Counted from the first letter of the stretch, positions 9,302 through 18,167 are shown. The stretch is 64,000 nucleotides of DNA from Eubacteriaceae bacterium (GCA_021770095.1 JAETRQ010000005.1:62001-126000), one strand, 5' to 3'. Notes: generated by a model from the letters alone, not told the origin. Numbers and translations: made by a program.

Positions 9302-9937
9302 ATGACAAAACAAGAGAGAGTATTAAAAGTAATTGAAATATTAAAAGAAGAATATCCGGATGCATTGTGTTCCTTAACTGCATCAAATCCGTTTGAACTT
9401 TTGGTTGCTGTCAGGCTTTCTGCCCAATGCACAGATGCAAGAGTGAATCTGGTTACGCCTGCTTTGTTTGAAAAATATAAAACACTTGATGATTATTGCA
9501 ATGCGGATGTAAAGGATATTGAAAATCTGATACATAGCTGTGGTTTTTATAAAAGCAAAGCAGAGTCCATCATTGGCATGGCGCAGATGATCAGGGACAA
9601 ATTCGGCGGCAAAGTGCCTGATACGATTGATGATTTGATTACACTTCCGGGTGTCGGCAGAAAAACGGCAAACCTCATTGTCGGTGATATTTACGGTAAA
9701 GAAAGTATAGTTGTGGATACACATATGATCAGAATATCCAACAGACTCGGTCTTGTTACTGTTAAAGACCCGAAGAAGATTGAGTTTGCCCTCAAAAAAA
9801 TAGTTCCTCCGAGTGAAGGCTCTGATTTTTGCCACAGAATTGTTTTGTTCGGCAGGGATACCTGTTCTGCAAGAAAGCCAATGTGTGACTCTTGCAAACT
9901 TGCCGGGGTATGCAAAAAGGTCGGTGTAAAAAAATGA
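9302..9937 (+). CDS. nth: Endonuclease III (base-excision DNA glycosylase/AP lyase)
   Basis: Removes oxidised pyrimidines and nicks abasic sites. 211 aa with the helix-hairpin-helix LPGVGRKTAN carrying the catalytic Lys, the catalytic Asp in VVDTHMIR, and a C-terminal [4Fe-4S] cluster with spacing C-x6-C-x2-C-x5-C. It starts 8 nt after rarA and its stop overlaps the next ATG (ATGA), so the genes are cotranscribed. Confidence 0.94.
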   Translation: MTKQERVLKVIEILKEEYPDALCSLTASNPFELLVAVRLSAQCTDARVNLVTPALFEKYKTLDDYCNADVKDIENLIHSCGFYKSKAESIIGMAQMIRDKFGGKVPDTIDDLITLPGVGRKTANLIVGDIYGKESIVVDTHMIRISNRLGLVTVKDPKKIEFALKKIVPPSEGSDFCHRIVLFGRDTCSARKPMCDSCKLAGVCKKVGVKK

Positions 9938-10455
9938 CATCAAATATTATTCTTATCGGAATGCCGGGCAGCGGAAAATCAACTTGCGGTGTAATTGCCG
10001 CAAAAATACTTCTTAAGAATTTTTTTGATACGGATTTGCTGATTCAGAATATTGAAGGCATAAGTCTGCAAAATATTATCGACGCAAAAGGCAATGATTA
10101 TTTTGAAAACGCCGAAGAACAGGCAATTCTGAATCTTGATATTAAAGGCACGGTTATTGCTACCGGTGGTTCGGTTATCTATTCTGACAAAGCAATGCAG
10201 CATCTGAAAGAACTCGGTACGGTGATTTTTCTTAACCTGAGTTATGACAATATGTGCTCAAGGATAAAGAATCTTGCCAGCCGCGGTGTTGTTATGAAAC
10301 AGGGCACAACACTTAAAGATATGTACGATGAACGATTGCCCCTTTATCACAAATGGGCAGATGAAATTATTGATTGCGATAATCTTTCTGTTGAGCAAAC
10401 TGCACAAGCAATTTTTGATGCGGTAAAAAATAAAAAAATTACACTTGCACACTAA
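9934..10455 (+). CDS. Shikimate-kinase-like P-loop kinase, divergent paralog
   Basis: 173 aa from ATG 9934, overlapping nth by 4 nt. It has the shikimate kinase fold signature: P-loop GMPGSGKST at 9-17, DTD at 32-34, a lid Arg near 117 and RLPLY at 134-138. The canonical F-R-x-x-E shikimate-binding motif reads F-E-N-A-E (residues 58-62), so the shikimate-contacting Arg is missing, and the GGG loop is GGS (78-80). A canonical AroK is encoded at 49848. This one is therefore probably a kinase for another small substrate or a non-canonical shikimate kinase. Naming it aroK would be unsafe. Confidence 0.72.
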   Translation: MTSNIILIGMPGSGKSTCGVIAAKILLKNFFDTDLLIQNIEGISLQNIIDAKGNDYFENAEEQAILNLDIKGTVIATGGSVIYSDKAMQHLKELGTVIFLNLSYDNMCSRIKNLASRGVVMKQGTTLKDMYDERLPLYHKWADEIIDCDNLSVEQTAQAIFDAVKNKKITLAH

Positions 10456-11985
<1,530 letters not shown>

Positions 11986-11997
11986 TTGATTTTAGCA

Positions 11998-12034
11998 GGG
12001 CAGTGTTATTATCTAACACTGCCCCTTATTTTTA
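11998..12034 (+). terminator. Terminator after guaB
   Basis: GGGCAGTGTTA pairs with TAACACTGCCC around a short loop, followed by TTATTTTT. Confidence 0.88.
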
Positions 12035-12046
12035 GGTGTGGGATAT

Positions 12047-12883
12047 ATGGCTGAGAACTTGTCAAAATGGGTTAAATTTAAAAAGTTTTTAAAACGAAAT
12101 ATGACTCCGACTTGGGCAAAGCATGTGTCTTATCAAATCTTTGCATTCCTTGTTTCTGTGGCGATGGTTATAGGCGTGGCAGATTATGCAGTAACAAAAA
12201 CCTATGATGAAAGGAAATTGAGTTTTGTGGAAGGATTTACAATAACTGTGCATACAGGTGCTTATGGTACAGAAATGAATTCTATTGAATTTGTAGAAAA
12301 TGCCATAAAAAATAATGCCCAAATTATTGAACTTGATATTCGCCAAAGACCTGACCATACTGTTGTTATGAGTCATGATTTGGTTGTTACAAATAATGAT
12401 GGTGTCGTTCTTCAGGATGCCCTTTCACTACTCAAAGATACGGATATTCAAATTAATTTGGATATAAAAGAAACCCGTGTGCTTAATTCTCTTTATCAGT
12501 TGTTGGTTGAAAATAATCTTGTTGAACGCTCTTTTTTAACAGGGATTGAAGTAATTAATGTAAAAGCCGTTAAAGAATCTGATTGTGCCAATATGGATTA
12601 TTATCTGAATTATAAACCAATCCGAACAAAAATATTTTTTGATGAGTACAGACAAAAGGTAATTGACCTTCTTGAAGAAACAGGAGCAGTTGGTATAAAT
12701 TGTAATTATAAATATGCAAATTCTCAGTTGTCCGCATTGCTCCATAAAAAGGGATATAAACTCTCTGTATGGACAGTTGACAGGGAGCGAACTGCAAGAA
12801 AGATGCTTGTTATCAAACCTGATAATATTACAACCAAAGACCCTGATATGATTGTAAATGTAATTAACAACTGGGGAAAATAA
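12047..12883 (+). CDS. Membrane-anchored GDPD-like protein with altered HRG motif
   Basis: 278 aa from ATG 12047. It has an N-terminal basic segment, one transmembrane helix (about 25-47) and an extracellular glycerophosphodiester phosphodiesterase-type domain. Metal-binding ELD and the later SHD motif are present, as is a C-terminal strand typical of the family (LSVWTVDRE). The usual HRG at the start of the barrel reads HTG, and the following ENT is MNS. The active site is thus altered at the phosphate-contacting Arg. It may act on another phosphodiester or be weakly active. No partner gene is adjacent. Confidence 0.7.
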   Translation: MAENLSKWVKFKKFLKRNMTPTWAKHVSYQIFAFLVSVAMVIGVADYAVTKTYDERKLSFVEGFTITVHTGAYGTEMNSIEFVENAIKNNAQIIELDIRQRPDHTVVMSHDLVVTNNDGVVLQDALSLLKDTDIQINLDIKETRVLNSLYQLLVENNLVERSFLTGIEVINVKAVKESDCANMDYYLNYKPIRTKIFFDEYRQKVIDLLEETGAVGINCNYKYANSQLSALLHKKGYKLSVWTVDRERTARKMLVIKPDNITTKDPDMIVNVINNWGK

Positions 12884-12900
12884 AAAATTTAAAAAAGTGC

Positions 12901-12929
12901 TTGACTACAGTGCAAAGTTGTGATATATT
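12901..12929 (+). promoter_or_regulatory. Promoter of tRNA-Thr
   Basis: TTGACT (12901-12906), 17-nt spacer, TATATT (12924-12929), 20 nt before the mature tRNA. Confidence 0.75.
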
Positions 12930-12948
12930 ATTAACGCGTTAGAAATGC

Positions 12949-13024
12949 GCTGGTGTAGCTCAGTTGGTAGAGCAGCTGATTTGTAATCAGCAGGTCAGGG
13001 GTTCGAGTCCGTTCACCAGCTCCA
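12949..13024 (+). tRNA. tRNA-Thr (anticodon TGT)
   Basis: Acceptor GCTGGTG pairs with CACCAGC. The anticodon loop TTTGTAA gives TGT, and CCA is encoded at 13022-13024. As read, the T-stem (AGGGG against CCGTT) contains one G-G mismatch and a G-T pair. Confidence 0.93.
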
Positions 13025-13025
13025 C

Positions 13026-13058
13026 GGTGATGATGGTTTTTCCATCATCACCTTTTTT
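13026..13058 (+). terminator. Terminator after tRNA-Thr
   Basis: GGTGATGATGG / CCATCATCACC with a 5-nt T loop and a following T6 run. Confidence 0.9.
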
Positions 13059-13095
13059 CATAATTATTTTAATGATAAACACCTGATAATATTGC

Positions 13096-13136
13096 ATAAG
13101 CGGTTAGAAAATTTTTCTAACCGCTTATTTTTTGTC
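13096..13136. terminator. Bidirectional terminator 3' of the MerR gene
   Basis: ATAAGCGGTTAGAAAA pairs with TTTTCTAACCGCTTAT, with T/A runs on both sides. It lies just after the minus-strand stop at 13151. Confidence 0.8.
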
Positions 13137-13150
13137 ATATAAGAGCTTAA

Positions 13151-13849
13151 TTATAGTGCTTCTATTATCTTTGCAGTGAATTCAGCGGTACCGGTGCCGC
13201 CGGCTTTGTCAATGTTGTGTTTAAACCGCTCGTCTGAAATGTACAACTGTCCTAAATTTTTTAGAATTTCATCAGTGCAGGTATAATAATTTTCTGTGAT
13301 GAAATTTTGTAATTTCTTAATCAAGTTCTGTGCAACCTGAGATTTGGGAGAAATGTGTTTTGCTCTCCCGATTTCTGCAAAAATCTGCATGAGTTCATCA
13401 CTTTTATCATCGGGATGCTTTTGCACATACTCTTTATAGGCTTTTGTGTGTCCCCATTTTTGTTTTGCTTCAGCAGCATACTTTTCAAATTCGCTTGTAT
13501 CGAATGCTGAAAAATTCATATGATCAACTCCTTTCATTAATAATTTTTGGGCGGAGTGAATGATTTCATCAAGCCTGTTCTTTTGAAGTTCAAGCAGTTT
13601 AATTTGTTCTTTCAGTGCTGCTTGTGTATCAAAGTCCGGACTGTCAAGAATAGCCTTGATTTCTTTAAGCGGAAACTGCAGTTCACGAAAAAGTAATATG
13701 CTGTGCAGTCGTTCAAGTGCAGTATCGTCATAAAGCCGATAACCTGAATCTGTTGTTTTTGTTGGTTTCAGCAAATCTATTTCATCATAGTAATGCAGTG
13801 TACGCACGCTGATACCGGTCAGTCGGCTTATTTCCTTAACTGTTTTCAT
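13151..13849 (-). CDS. MerR-family regulator with TipAS-like ligand domain
   Basis: 232 aa from ATG 13849, with GGGAGGAG just upstream. The N-terminal MerR winged helix (TVKEISRLTGISVRTLHYYD) is followed by a coiled-coil dimer helix (about 80-110) and a C-terminal TipAS-type domain (about 115-232) that in relatives binds peptide antibiotics or other drugs. The promoter has the stretched 19-bp spacer that MerR proteins act on, so autoregulation is likely. No resistance or efflux gene is next to it, so targets elsewhere or only its own promoter are possible. Confidence 0.85.
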   Translation of the reverse strand: MKTVKEISRLTGISVRTLHYYDEIDLLKPTKTTDSGYRLYDDTALERLHSILLFRELQFPLKEIKAILDSPDFDTQAALKEQIKLLELQKNRLDEIIHSAQKLLMKGVDHMNFSAFDTSEFEKYAAEAKQKWGHTKAYKEYVQKHPDDKSDELMQIFAEIGRAKHISPKSQVAQNLIKKLQNFITENYYTCTDEILKNLGQLYISDERFKHNIDKAGGTGTAEFTAKIIEAL

Positions 13850-13865
13850 AGATTCTCCTCCCATT

Positions 13866-13896
13866 GAGCAGGAATGGGAAATTTGAATTCCTGCTC
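13866..13896 (-). repeat. Inverted repeat in the merR 5' leader
   Basis: GAGCAGGAAT and ATTCCTGCTC are separated by 11 nt and lie between the promoter and the SD of the MerR gene. The hairpin would sit in the mRNA leader, immediately before the ribosome binding site. Confidence 0.6.
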
Positions 13897-13905
13897 GTTA
13901 TCTAA

Positions 13906-13936
13906 AGTATAAACGATTACGTACCGTGAGAGTCAA
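13906..13936 (-). promoter_or_regulatory. MerR-type promoter with 19-bp spacer
   Basis: On the minus strand TTGACT (13936-13931) and TATACT (13911-13906) are separated by 19 nt containing an imperfect dyad (CTCACGGTACGTAATCG). A 19-bp spacer is the mark of MerR-activated promoters. Confidence 0.78.
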
Positions 13937-14001
13937 TAGTGATTTTTAAATTCTTATATAATATATTTTGCAGATCCTTTGCGGACTTATTATATATACT
14001 C

Positions 14002-14030
14002 TTGAAAATGAGGCAATATCTTGGTATAAT
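14002..14030 (+). promoter_or_regulatory. Strong promoter upstream of a 51-aa ORF
   Basis: TTGAAA (14002-14007), 17-nt spacer, TATAAT (14025-14030). The downstream ORF begins about 240 nt later, giving a long leader with a small hairpin (CAGCAG / CTGCTG near 14058-14078). Apart from the MerR promoter and this promoter and leader, 13865-14271 holds nothing I recognise. Confidence 0.65.
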
Positions 14031-14271
14031 TTTATTAGATTATTAATCTTGTGAATGCAGCAGATTGAATTCTGCTGTTGGTTAAAGATTCCTTGTGTAT
14101 ATCCCTTTTATTTTGCATTCCTTATTCCCGGCATTTTTGAACATATAAAAGTTTTGTTTTCTTCATTTCATCTACATGTCCAAAAAAGCAAAAGGTACTA
14201 TATTTGTAGATTGATTTTGGAAGCATGAGTTCAGTCTCGTCACTTCATAAAATTAGAAAAGGAGAAAATAT

Positions 14272-14427
14272 ATGTTTAAAATCATTGGAATGTCAGACTT
14301 GTTTGAAAACGACAAAATCATTGTAGTTGAAGTTAAGTTTGAAACGAATAATGGTGTTGAAACAGAAATTGACATTGCTGTTAAAGATAACCAAGGCGAA
14401 ATTTCAAATATAATCACTGTGTGCTGA
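14272..14427 (+). CDS. Small 51-aa protein of unknown function
   Basis: ATG 14272 to TGA 14427, preceded at good spacing by AAAAGGAG. The peptide begins MFKIIGMSDLF, is acidic with many V/I and ends ITVC with a C-terminal Cys. It has no signal peptide or membrane helix. It has its own consensus promoter at 14002, a ~240-nt leader and an immediate terminator, so it is a self-contained transcription unit. Composition and start signals argue for a real gene, but I do not recognise the family. An alternative is a regulatory RNA whose leader matters more than the peptide. Confidence 0.6.
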   Translation: MFKIIGMSDLFENDKIIVVEVKFETNNGVETEIDIAVKDNQGEISNIITVC

Positions 14428-14441
14428 TTTTATTCAAGCAA

Positions 14442-14473
14442 AAGCAACCTCAGTTAACTGAGGTTGCTTTTTA
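14442..14473. terminator. Terminator after the 51-aa ORF (bidirectional)
   Basis: AAGCAACCTCAGTT / AACTGAGGTTGCTT followed by TTTT. It also lies 3' of the minus-strand XRE gene ending at 14534. Confidence 0.9.
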
Positions 14474-14533
14474 TCTGTATACAATTTTATTTTTACGAGT
14501 ATAGAAATAATACTTGGGGGTTACCGTTTCTTG

Positions 14534-15460
14534 TCAGGATGCAGTGATTTCATCACTGTCACCATATATTTTGCCTTTTGAATCAAGCTGTATTTCATAT
14601 CCGTATTCAAAGACATATGCCATGCTGAACAGGAATAGAATTTCAATAATATTATATAAATCAAATCCGGCATCTAAGTCCGTATTCAAAATTGCTTCAA
14701 ACAAAAAACCACCGGCTGTCGGCAGAATGATTGCAGCAATCAATAAATATGCCATTCTTTTTATATGCTTCACATTTTCCAGTGTAAACGGTGTATCACC
14801 GTTGTTGATATTCACAAACAGTTCATCTAAATGTTTGAGTATGATGCAAAATAAAATAAAGAATATAATTTCGGTCAGACCTGCTGTTTCAAGATATGCT
14901 GTTATTTCCGCCTTGGAATTATTGGCAAGTACTTCTTTGATTTTTGCTATGCTTTCCTGATTGTATTCGTCGGCAATTAAAAGATCTTTATATTTCAGCC
15001 GAAGTCCTTCCTCTTCATCAATAATGGTTATTTTGTTATCTGTTGATGATATTTTTTCGTCTGACAGTTGTACAATGTTCACAAGATAGGGGATAAAGAT
15101 CATACATACAATTACAACAGGGATAGCGAGGGGAACTAAAATTCTGCAAATTCTGGCAATGATGTAAATTGCTTTGCTTAAGCCTTTCATTTTTTGTTGT
15201 TTTTCTTTTTTGAATTTTACTGTATTCATGATTACTTCTTCATCTAATGCATCCAAATCCGTTATGTCTTCATGCACAATGTCATTCAGTTTGCAGTGGA
15301 AAATTTTACACAAACTCATGATGTTATTCATTGTGGGATAGCTTTCACCTCTCTCCCACTTTGATATACTCTGTCGTGATACGTTCACTTTTTCTGCCAA
15401 CTGCTCCTGTGACATTCTTTTTTGTTTTCTCAGGTTTTGTAAATTATCTCCGAATTTCAT
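14534..15460 (-). CDS. XRE-family regulator with C-terminal membrane domain (DUF2975-like)
   Basis: 308 aa. Residues 1-62 are a Cro/CI HTH (RMSQEQLAEKVNVSRQSISK). A charged linker precedes TM segments near 98-125, 195-215, 235-258 and 268-288. The segment NGDTPFTLENVKHIKRMAYL resembles the DUF2975 family. AAAGGAGG lies 10 nt before the ATG. Such membrane-tethered XRE proteins are frequent in Clostridia and may sense envelope state. No regulated partner is evident beside it. Confidence 0.8.
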   Translation of the reverse strand: MKFGDNLQNLRKQKRMSQEQLAEKVNVSRQSISKWERGESYPTMNNIMSLCKIFHCKLNDIVHEDITDLDALDEEVIMNTVKFKKEKQQKMKGLSKAIYIIARICRILVPLAIPVVIVCMIFIPYLVNIVQLSDEKISSTDNKITIIDEEEGLRLKYKDLLIADEYNQESIAKIKEVLANNSKAEITAYLETAGLTEIIFFILFCIILKHLDELFVNINNGDTPFTLENVKHIKRMAYLLIAAIILPTAGGFLFEAILNTDLDAGFDLYNIIEILFLFSMAYVFEYGYEIQLDSKGKIYGDSDEITAS

Positions 15461-15547
15461 TAGACTACTGCCTCCTTTACAGTAAATTTTAAAGATATTC
15501 CTCTTCGTTTTCCAGCAACTTTCAGTTGCAATTTATATATTTGTGTG

Positions 15548-15823
15548 TTACTTAACATCTTTTTCCGGATAATCCCTGTTTTTCCAGTACCACCATTTTA
15601 ACTTTTCTTCTTCCCATGTATTGTGTTCAGCATAGTAAACAGCCATTCTGAAAAGATACAGTTGGCATTTGTCAACCTGAACGCCTTTTTTTATACAATC
15701 TTTCATATAAAGTTCCTCGGGATTCTGGCCGATTAAATCTTCAACGCAAGTAATTCCGATATTTTGGAGTGATTCTTTGGTTCTTTTGCCCACATTAGGT
15801 ATAACGGTTAAATCTGTTTTCAT
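15548..15823 (-). CDS. Helix-hairpin-helix protein of the Cdd1 (pathogenicity-locus) family
   Basis: 91 aa, starting LTVIPNVGKRTKESLQNIGI, a helix-hairpin-helix, then PEELYMKDC and a tryptophan-rich C-terminus (KLKWWYWKNRDYPE). This is the pattern of the small Cdd1/TfoX-related HhH proteins first noted next to the C. difficile pathogenicity locus. DNA binding or protein contact is inferred; the role is unknown. The SD is GAGGGAAG. Confidence 0.75.
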   Translation of the reverse strand: MKTDLTVIPNVGKRTKESLQNIGITCVEDLIGQNPEELYMKDCIKKGVQVDKCQLYLFRMAVYYAEHNTWEEEKLKWWYWKNRDYPEKDVK

Positions 15824-15983
15824 TTTCTTCCCTCAAATTCCAATATTTAATTAACAATTATATTTTCTTTTTCTTAGAAACTTATATAAAAATGGTGAAA
15901 CCGTAATTATTCTAACATAAACATTTATCATAGGCAAATAAAAAGAACGGTTATCGCGCTCCTGCTAAAACCGTCCTTCAAAT

Positions 15984-16271
15984 TTATAAATCCTGCAAAT
16001 CTGCATCGGTAATATCATTTTCAAGATTGTCTCTTGCCAAATCATTGTCAATAACCGAATATGCCTCAGATATAGGCTTTTCCTGTGTTTTGTTTTCAGC
16101 ATGCGGTATGCTGTGATAGACTTTTTGATTCGGTGGCTGTGTGCCTGCAATAATTGTACGGACATGCCTTTTTCCGTTTTTTGCTTTGCCTTGAATCTCC
16201 GGTACAGGTGTGGTTTCATTTTTAGCCTGTGTATGTGTTTGTTCAGGTCGTTTCATACCTTGTTTTGCCAT
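15984..16271 (-). CDS. Small conserved-type hypothetical protein
   Basis: 95 aa starting MAKQGMKRPEQTHTQAKNET at ATG 16271, with GAGGTG 7 nt upstream. It is hydrophilic and probably disordered, with PVPEIQGKAKNGKRH and TIIAGTQPPNQKVYHSIPH segments in the middle and an acidic C-terminus. The clean SD and coding-like composition support a real gene. I do not assign a function. The other long frame over the same region (15965-16219) looks like a shadow. Confidence 0.6.
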   Translation of the reverse strand: MAKQGMKRPEQTHTQAKNETTPVPEIQGKAKNGKRHVRTIIAGTQPPNQKVYHSIPHAENKTQEKPISEAYSVIDNDLARDNLENDITDADLQDL

Positions 16272-16390
16272 TATAATCACCTCATTTGTATTCTGCCCGA
16301 TTGAGATGATTTTATAGATTTACTGAAGTTCTTTTTTTGCAACAAACAGCATTGCAAGATATATCCTACCTACATATGAAAATCCAAAAT

Positions 16391-16906
16391 TCATAAATCT
16401 ATATCTACCTCATAATTATCATCAATCAGGATATAATTGCATCCGTATTTTTTGCACATCTCAAGATTCTGAATATTATCTTTTAATATAATTTCTTTGG
16501 TGTACCAGCAGTCATCACCACGGTTTTCAATTATAGCGGCAAAAGCCTTTATATCATCAAAATGATTCTCAATATAATTACTTGTCATTACAAGACAGTA
16601 AAACTTAATCTGCTTTAAATATTCGTCATTAAAATCCTTTTTCCAATCAAAGGGTATGTAACATCCTTCAATGATAAGGTTCTGATTGTTTTCTATTGCT
16701 GTTTTTACTATCTCTTTAACAATATTCCAAAGATAATTTGTTAAGTCTGTATCATCAGACTCCGGTGTTAAATCCGTATTACCGCTGCGGATGAGACCCA
16801 TTTTCAAATGATCTATTGAGAGATAAGGATATTTATATTTTTCCAAAAGTTTTTGGGCAAGATTGGTCTTGCCGGTATGCGTTGTACCGGTAATAAGTAT
16901 TATCAT
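16391..16906 (-). CDS. P-loop NTPase, adenylate/nucleoside-kinase-like
   Basis: 171 aa with Walker A GTTHTGKTNLAQ at 7-18, the segment YLSIDHLKMGLIR typical of small-molecule kinases, and IIEGCYIPFDW as a likely Walker B/substrate strand. The substrate cannot be told. Its ATG overlaps the stop of the upstream GNAT gene (ATGA), so the two are cotranscribed and may act on a shared small molecule. Confidence 0.7.
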   Translation of the reverse strand: MIILITGTTHTGKTNLAQKLLEKYKYPYLSIDHLKMGLIRSGNTDLTPESDDTDLTNYLWNIVKEIVKTAIENNQNLIIEGCYIPFDWKKDFNDEYLKQIKFYCLVMTSNYIENHFDDIKAFAAIIENRGDDCWYTKEIILKDNIQNLEMCKKYGCNYILIDDNYEVDIDL

Positions 16907-17331
16907 AATTCATTCGTCCACATCATTGTATATTCTTTTTCGCCTGTTTCGGTATCATCTTTTTCTTCAATTATTTCAAATCCGCTTTTTAGATAAAAGC
17001 GAAATGCTTTTACATTCTTTTTGTATACATTAAGAGTGAGTTGGGAATTTCCCTGCTTTACTTTATTAAGCAAAGCAGTCCCTATACCGATGTGCTGTTT
17101 GTCGGATTTTACAAAAATTCCTTCAATATAATTGCCATTCATTCCGATAAATCCGCAAATTTCATCATTCTTAGTATAAACATAAATTTTTGCATCAAGC
17201 AATGCGGATTTTACATATTCAAAATGATTTTCCCAATATTCTTTGCTTATGAATTTGTGTGCGCTTATATTTTCTTCCAGCCAAATAGACATTATTTTAT
17301 CTGTATCACTATATTCAAATTCTCTGATCAT
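16903..17331 (-). CDS. GNAT-family N-acetyltransferase
   Basis: 142 aa. IREFEYSDTDKIMSIWLEEN at the start and the acetyl-CoA motif GIFVKSDKQHIGIGTALLNK, followed by LNVYKKNVKAFRFYLKSGFEI, give a complete GNAT fold. The SD is GAGGC. It is upstream of and coupled to the P-loop kinase-like gene. The acetyl acceptor is unknown. Confidence 0.85.
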   Translation of the reverse strand: MIREFEYSDTDKIMSIWLEENISAHKFISKEYWENHFEYVKSALLDAKIYVYTKNDEICGFIGMNGNYIEGIFVKSDKQHIGIGTALLNKVKQGNSQLTLNVYKKNVKAFRFYLKSGFEIIEEKDDTETGEKEYTMMWTNEL

Positions 17332-17496
17332 AATTGCCTCGATAAGTTTTTTGTTTTCGCATTAATCTATTTTAAACTATATCATAAAACAAATGAAAAG
17401 TCTATTTGGATTGGCGATTGACTGTATAGATATTGGAGTGCAGTTATATCGTTTCATAAATAACTGTAAAAAAAATAAATATTTTAAAATTAACTA

Positions 17497-17525
17497 TTGA
17501 CAAGTAATATATATTTTTATATAAT
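17497..17525 (+). promoter_or_regulatory. Promoter of tRNA-Tyr
   Basis: TTGACA (17497-17502), 17-nt spacer, TATAAT (17520-17525), both perfect consensus. Confidence 0.85.
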
Positions 17526-17615
17526 AAATGAGCCGTTAGCGAATAGCGGTTTATGGTATAACTTTGAGTTGTTACCGGCAACTATTACTGCTTAGAATTG
17601 CAGTAGTTTATATAC

Positions 17616-17700
17616 GGAGGAGTTCCCGAGCGGCCAAAGGGAACAGACTGTAAATCTGTCGTCAGTGACTTCGGTGGTTCGAATCCACCCTCCTCCACCA
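17616..17700 (+). tRNA. tRNA-Tyr (anticodon GTA)
   Basis: GGAGGAG/CTCCTCC acceptor stem, anticodon loop CTGTAAA giving GTA, a long variable arm as expected for a class II tRNA, and encoded CCA at 17698-17700. Confidence 0.95.
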
Positions 17701-17701
17701 A

Positions 17702-17737
17702 ATTAACGAGTATCCCTGATTCGGGATACTCGTTAAT
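17702..17737. repeat. Inverted repeat between tRNA-Tyr and tRNA-Pro(CGG)
   Basis: ATTAACGAGTATCCC and GGGATACTCGTTAAT form a 15-bp perfect stem with a 6-nt loop. No T run follows, so it may be a processing hairpin in a tRNA-Tyr/tRNA-Pro transcript rather than a terminator. Confidence 0.75.
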
Positions 17738-17742
17738 AGTAT

Positions 17743-17819
17743 CGAGGTGTAGCTCAGCTTGGTAGAGCGCTGCGTTCGGGACGCAGAGGCCGCAGGTTCA
17801 AGTCCTGTCACCTCGACCA
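17743..17819 (+). tRNA. tRNA-Pro (anticodon CGG)
   Basis: CGAGGTG/CACCTCG acceptor, anticodon loop TTCGGGA giving CGG, CCA encoded at 17817-17819. It has no clear promoter of its own and is probably read through from tRNA-Tyr. Confidence 0.95.
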
Positions 17820-17820
17820 G

Positions 17821-18018
17821 TTTTTGTTTAAGAAGTTCTGATTTAAGAGTATTTGCAGACTTGAACCTTATGAAGGTCTGAGCGTTAAGAAAATAGTCCT
17901 GTGGACTGTTTTCAGCGAAGAGCCCGAGTCCGGTACCGAATACGAAGTATTGGGTAGACGAGGGAATAGAATGCGAGGCATAGCCGAAGCAGTCGGCAAG
18001 TCCTGTCACCTCGACCAG
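17821..18018 (+). repeat. 198-bp structured insert ending in a second copy of the tRNA-Pro 3' end
   Basis: The last 22 nt of the tRNA-Pro(CGG) copy (17799-17820) are repeated exactly at 17997-18018. The segment between has higher GC than its surroundings and several short hairpins (for example AGTCCTGTGGACT near 17900 and an AATAC-GAA-GTATT hairpin near 17940). It looks like an integrated or duplicated structured element using the tRNA 3' end, or a tRNA-derived RNA. It encodes no convincing protein. Confidence 0.6.
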
Positions 18019-18047
18019 AATATCTATGATAAAATTTAAAATATGTA

Positions 18048-18076
18048 TTGATTTTTTATTTGTTTTTTGTTATAAT
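18048..18076 (+). promoter_or_regulatory. Promoter of tRNA-Pro(TGG)
   Basis: TTGATT (18048-18053), 17-nt spacer, TATAAT (18071-18076). Confidence 0.75.
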
Positions 18077-18089
18077 ACCTAAGCAGTAA

Positions 18090-18167
18090 CGAGGTGTAAC
18101 TCAGTTTGGCTAGAGTGCCTGCTTTGGGAGCAGGATGCCGCAGGTTCAAGTCCTGTCACCTCGACCA
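18090..18167 (+). tRNA. tRNA-Pro (anticodon TGG)
   Basis: CGAGGTG/CACCTCG acceptor, anticodon loop TTTGGGA giving TGG, CCA encoded at 18165-18167. Its T-arm and 3' end are identical to tRNA-Pro(CGG). It marks the left edge of the accessory island. Confidence 0.95.

Noticed and set aside
9383-9943. 186-aa minus-strand frame
   Set aside because: Antisense shadow of nth; nth has all catalytic motifs.
14514-14960. 148-aa plus-strand frame
   Set aside because: Antisense of the XRE membrane gene with no SD.
17662-18009. 115-aa minus-strand open frame across tRNA-Tyr, tRNA-Pro and the repeat
   Set aside because: It is the antisense of two tRNAs and a structured repeat; it gives the usual tRNA-antisense peptides and has no SD.
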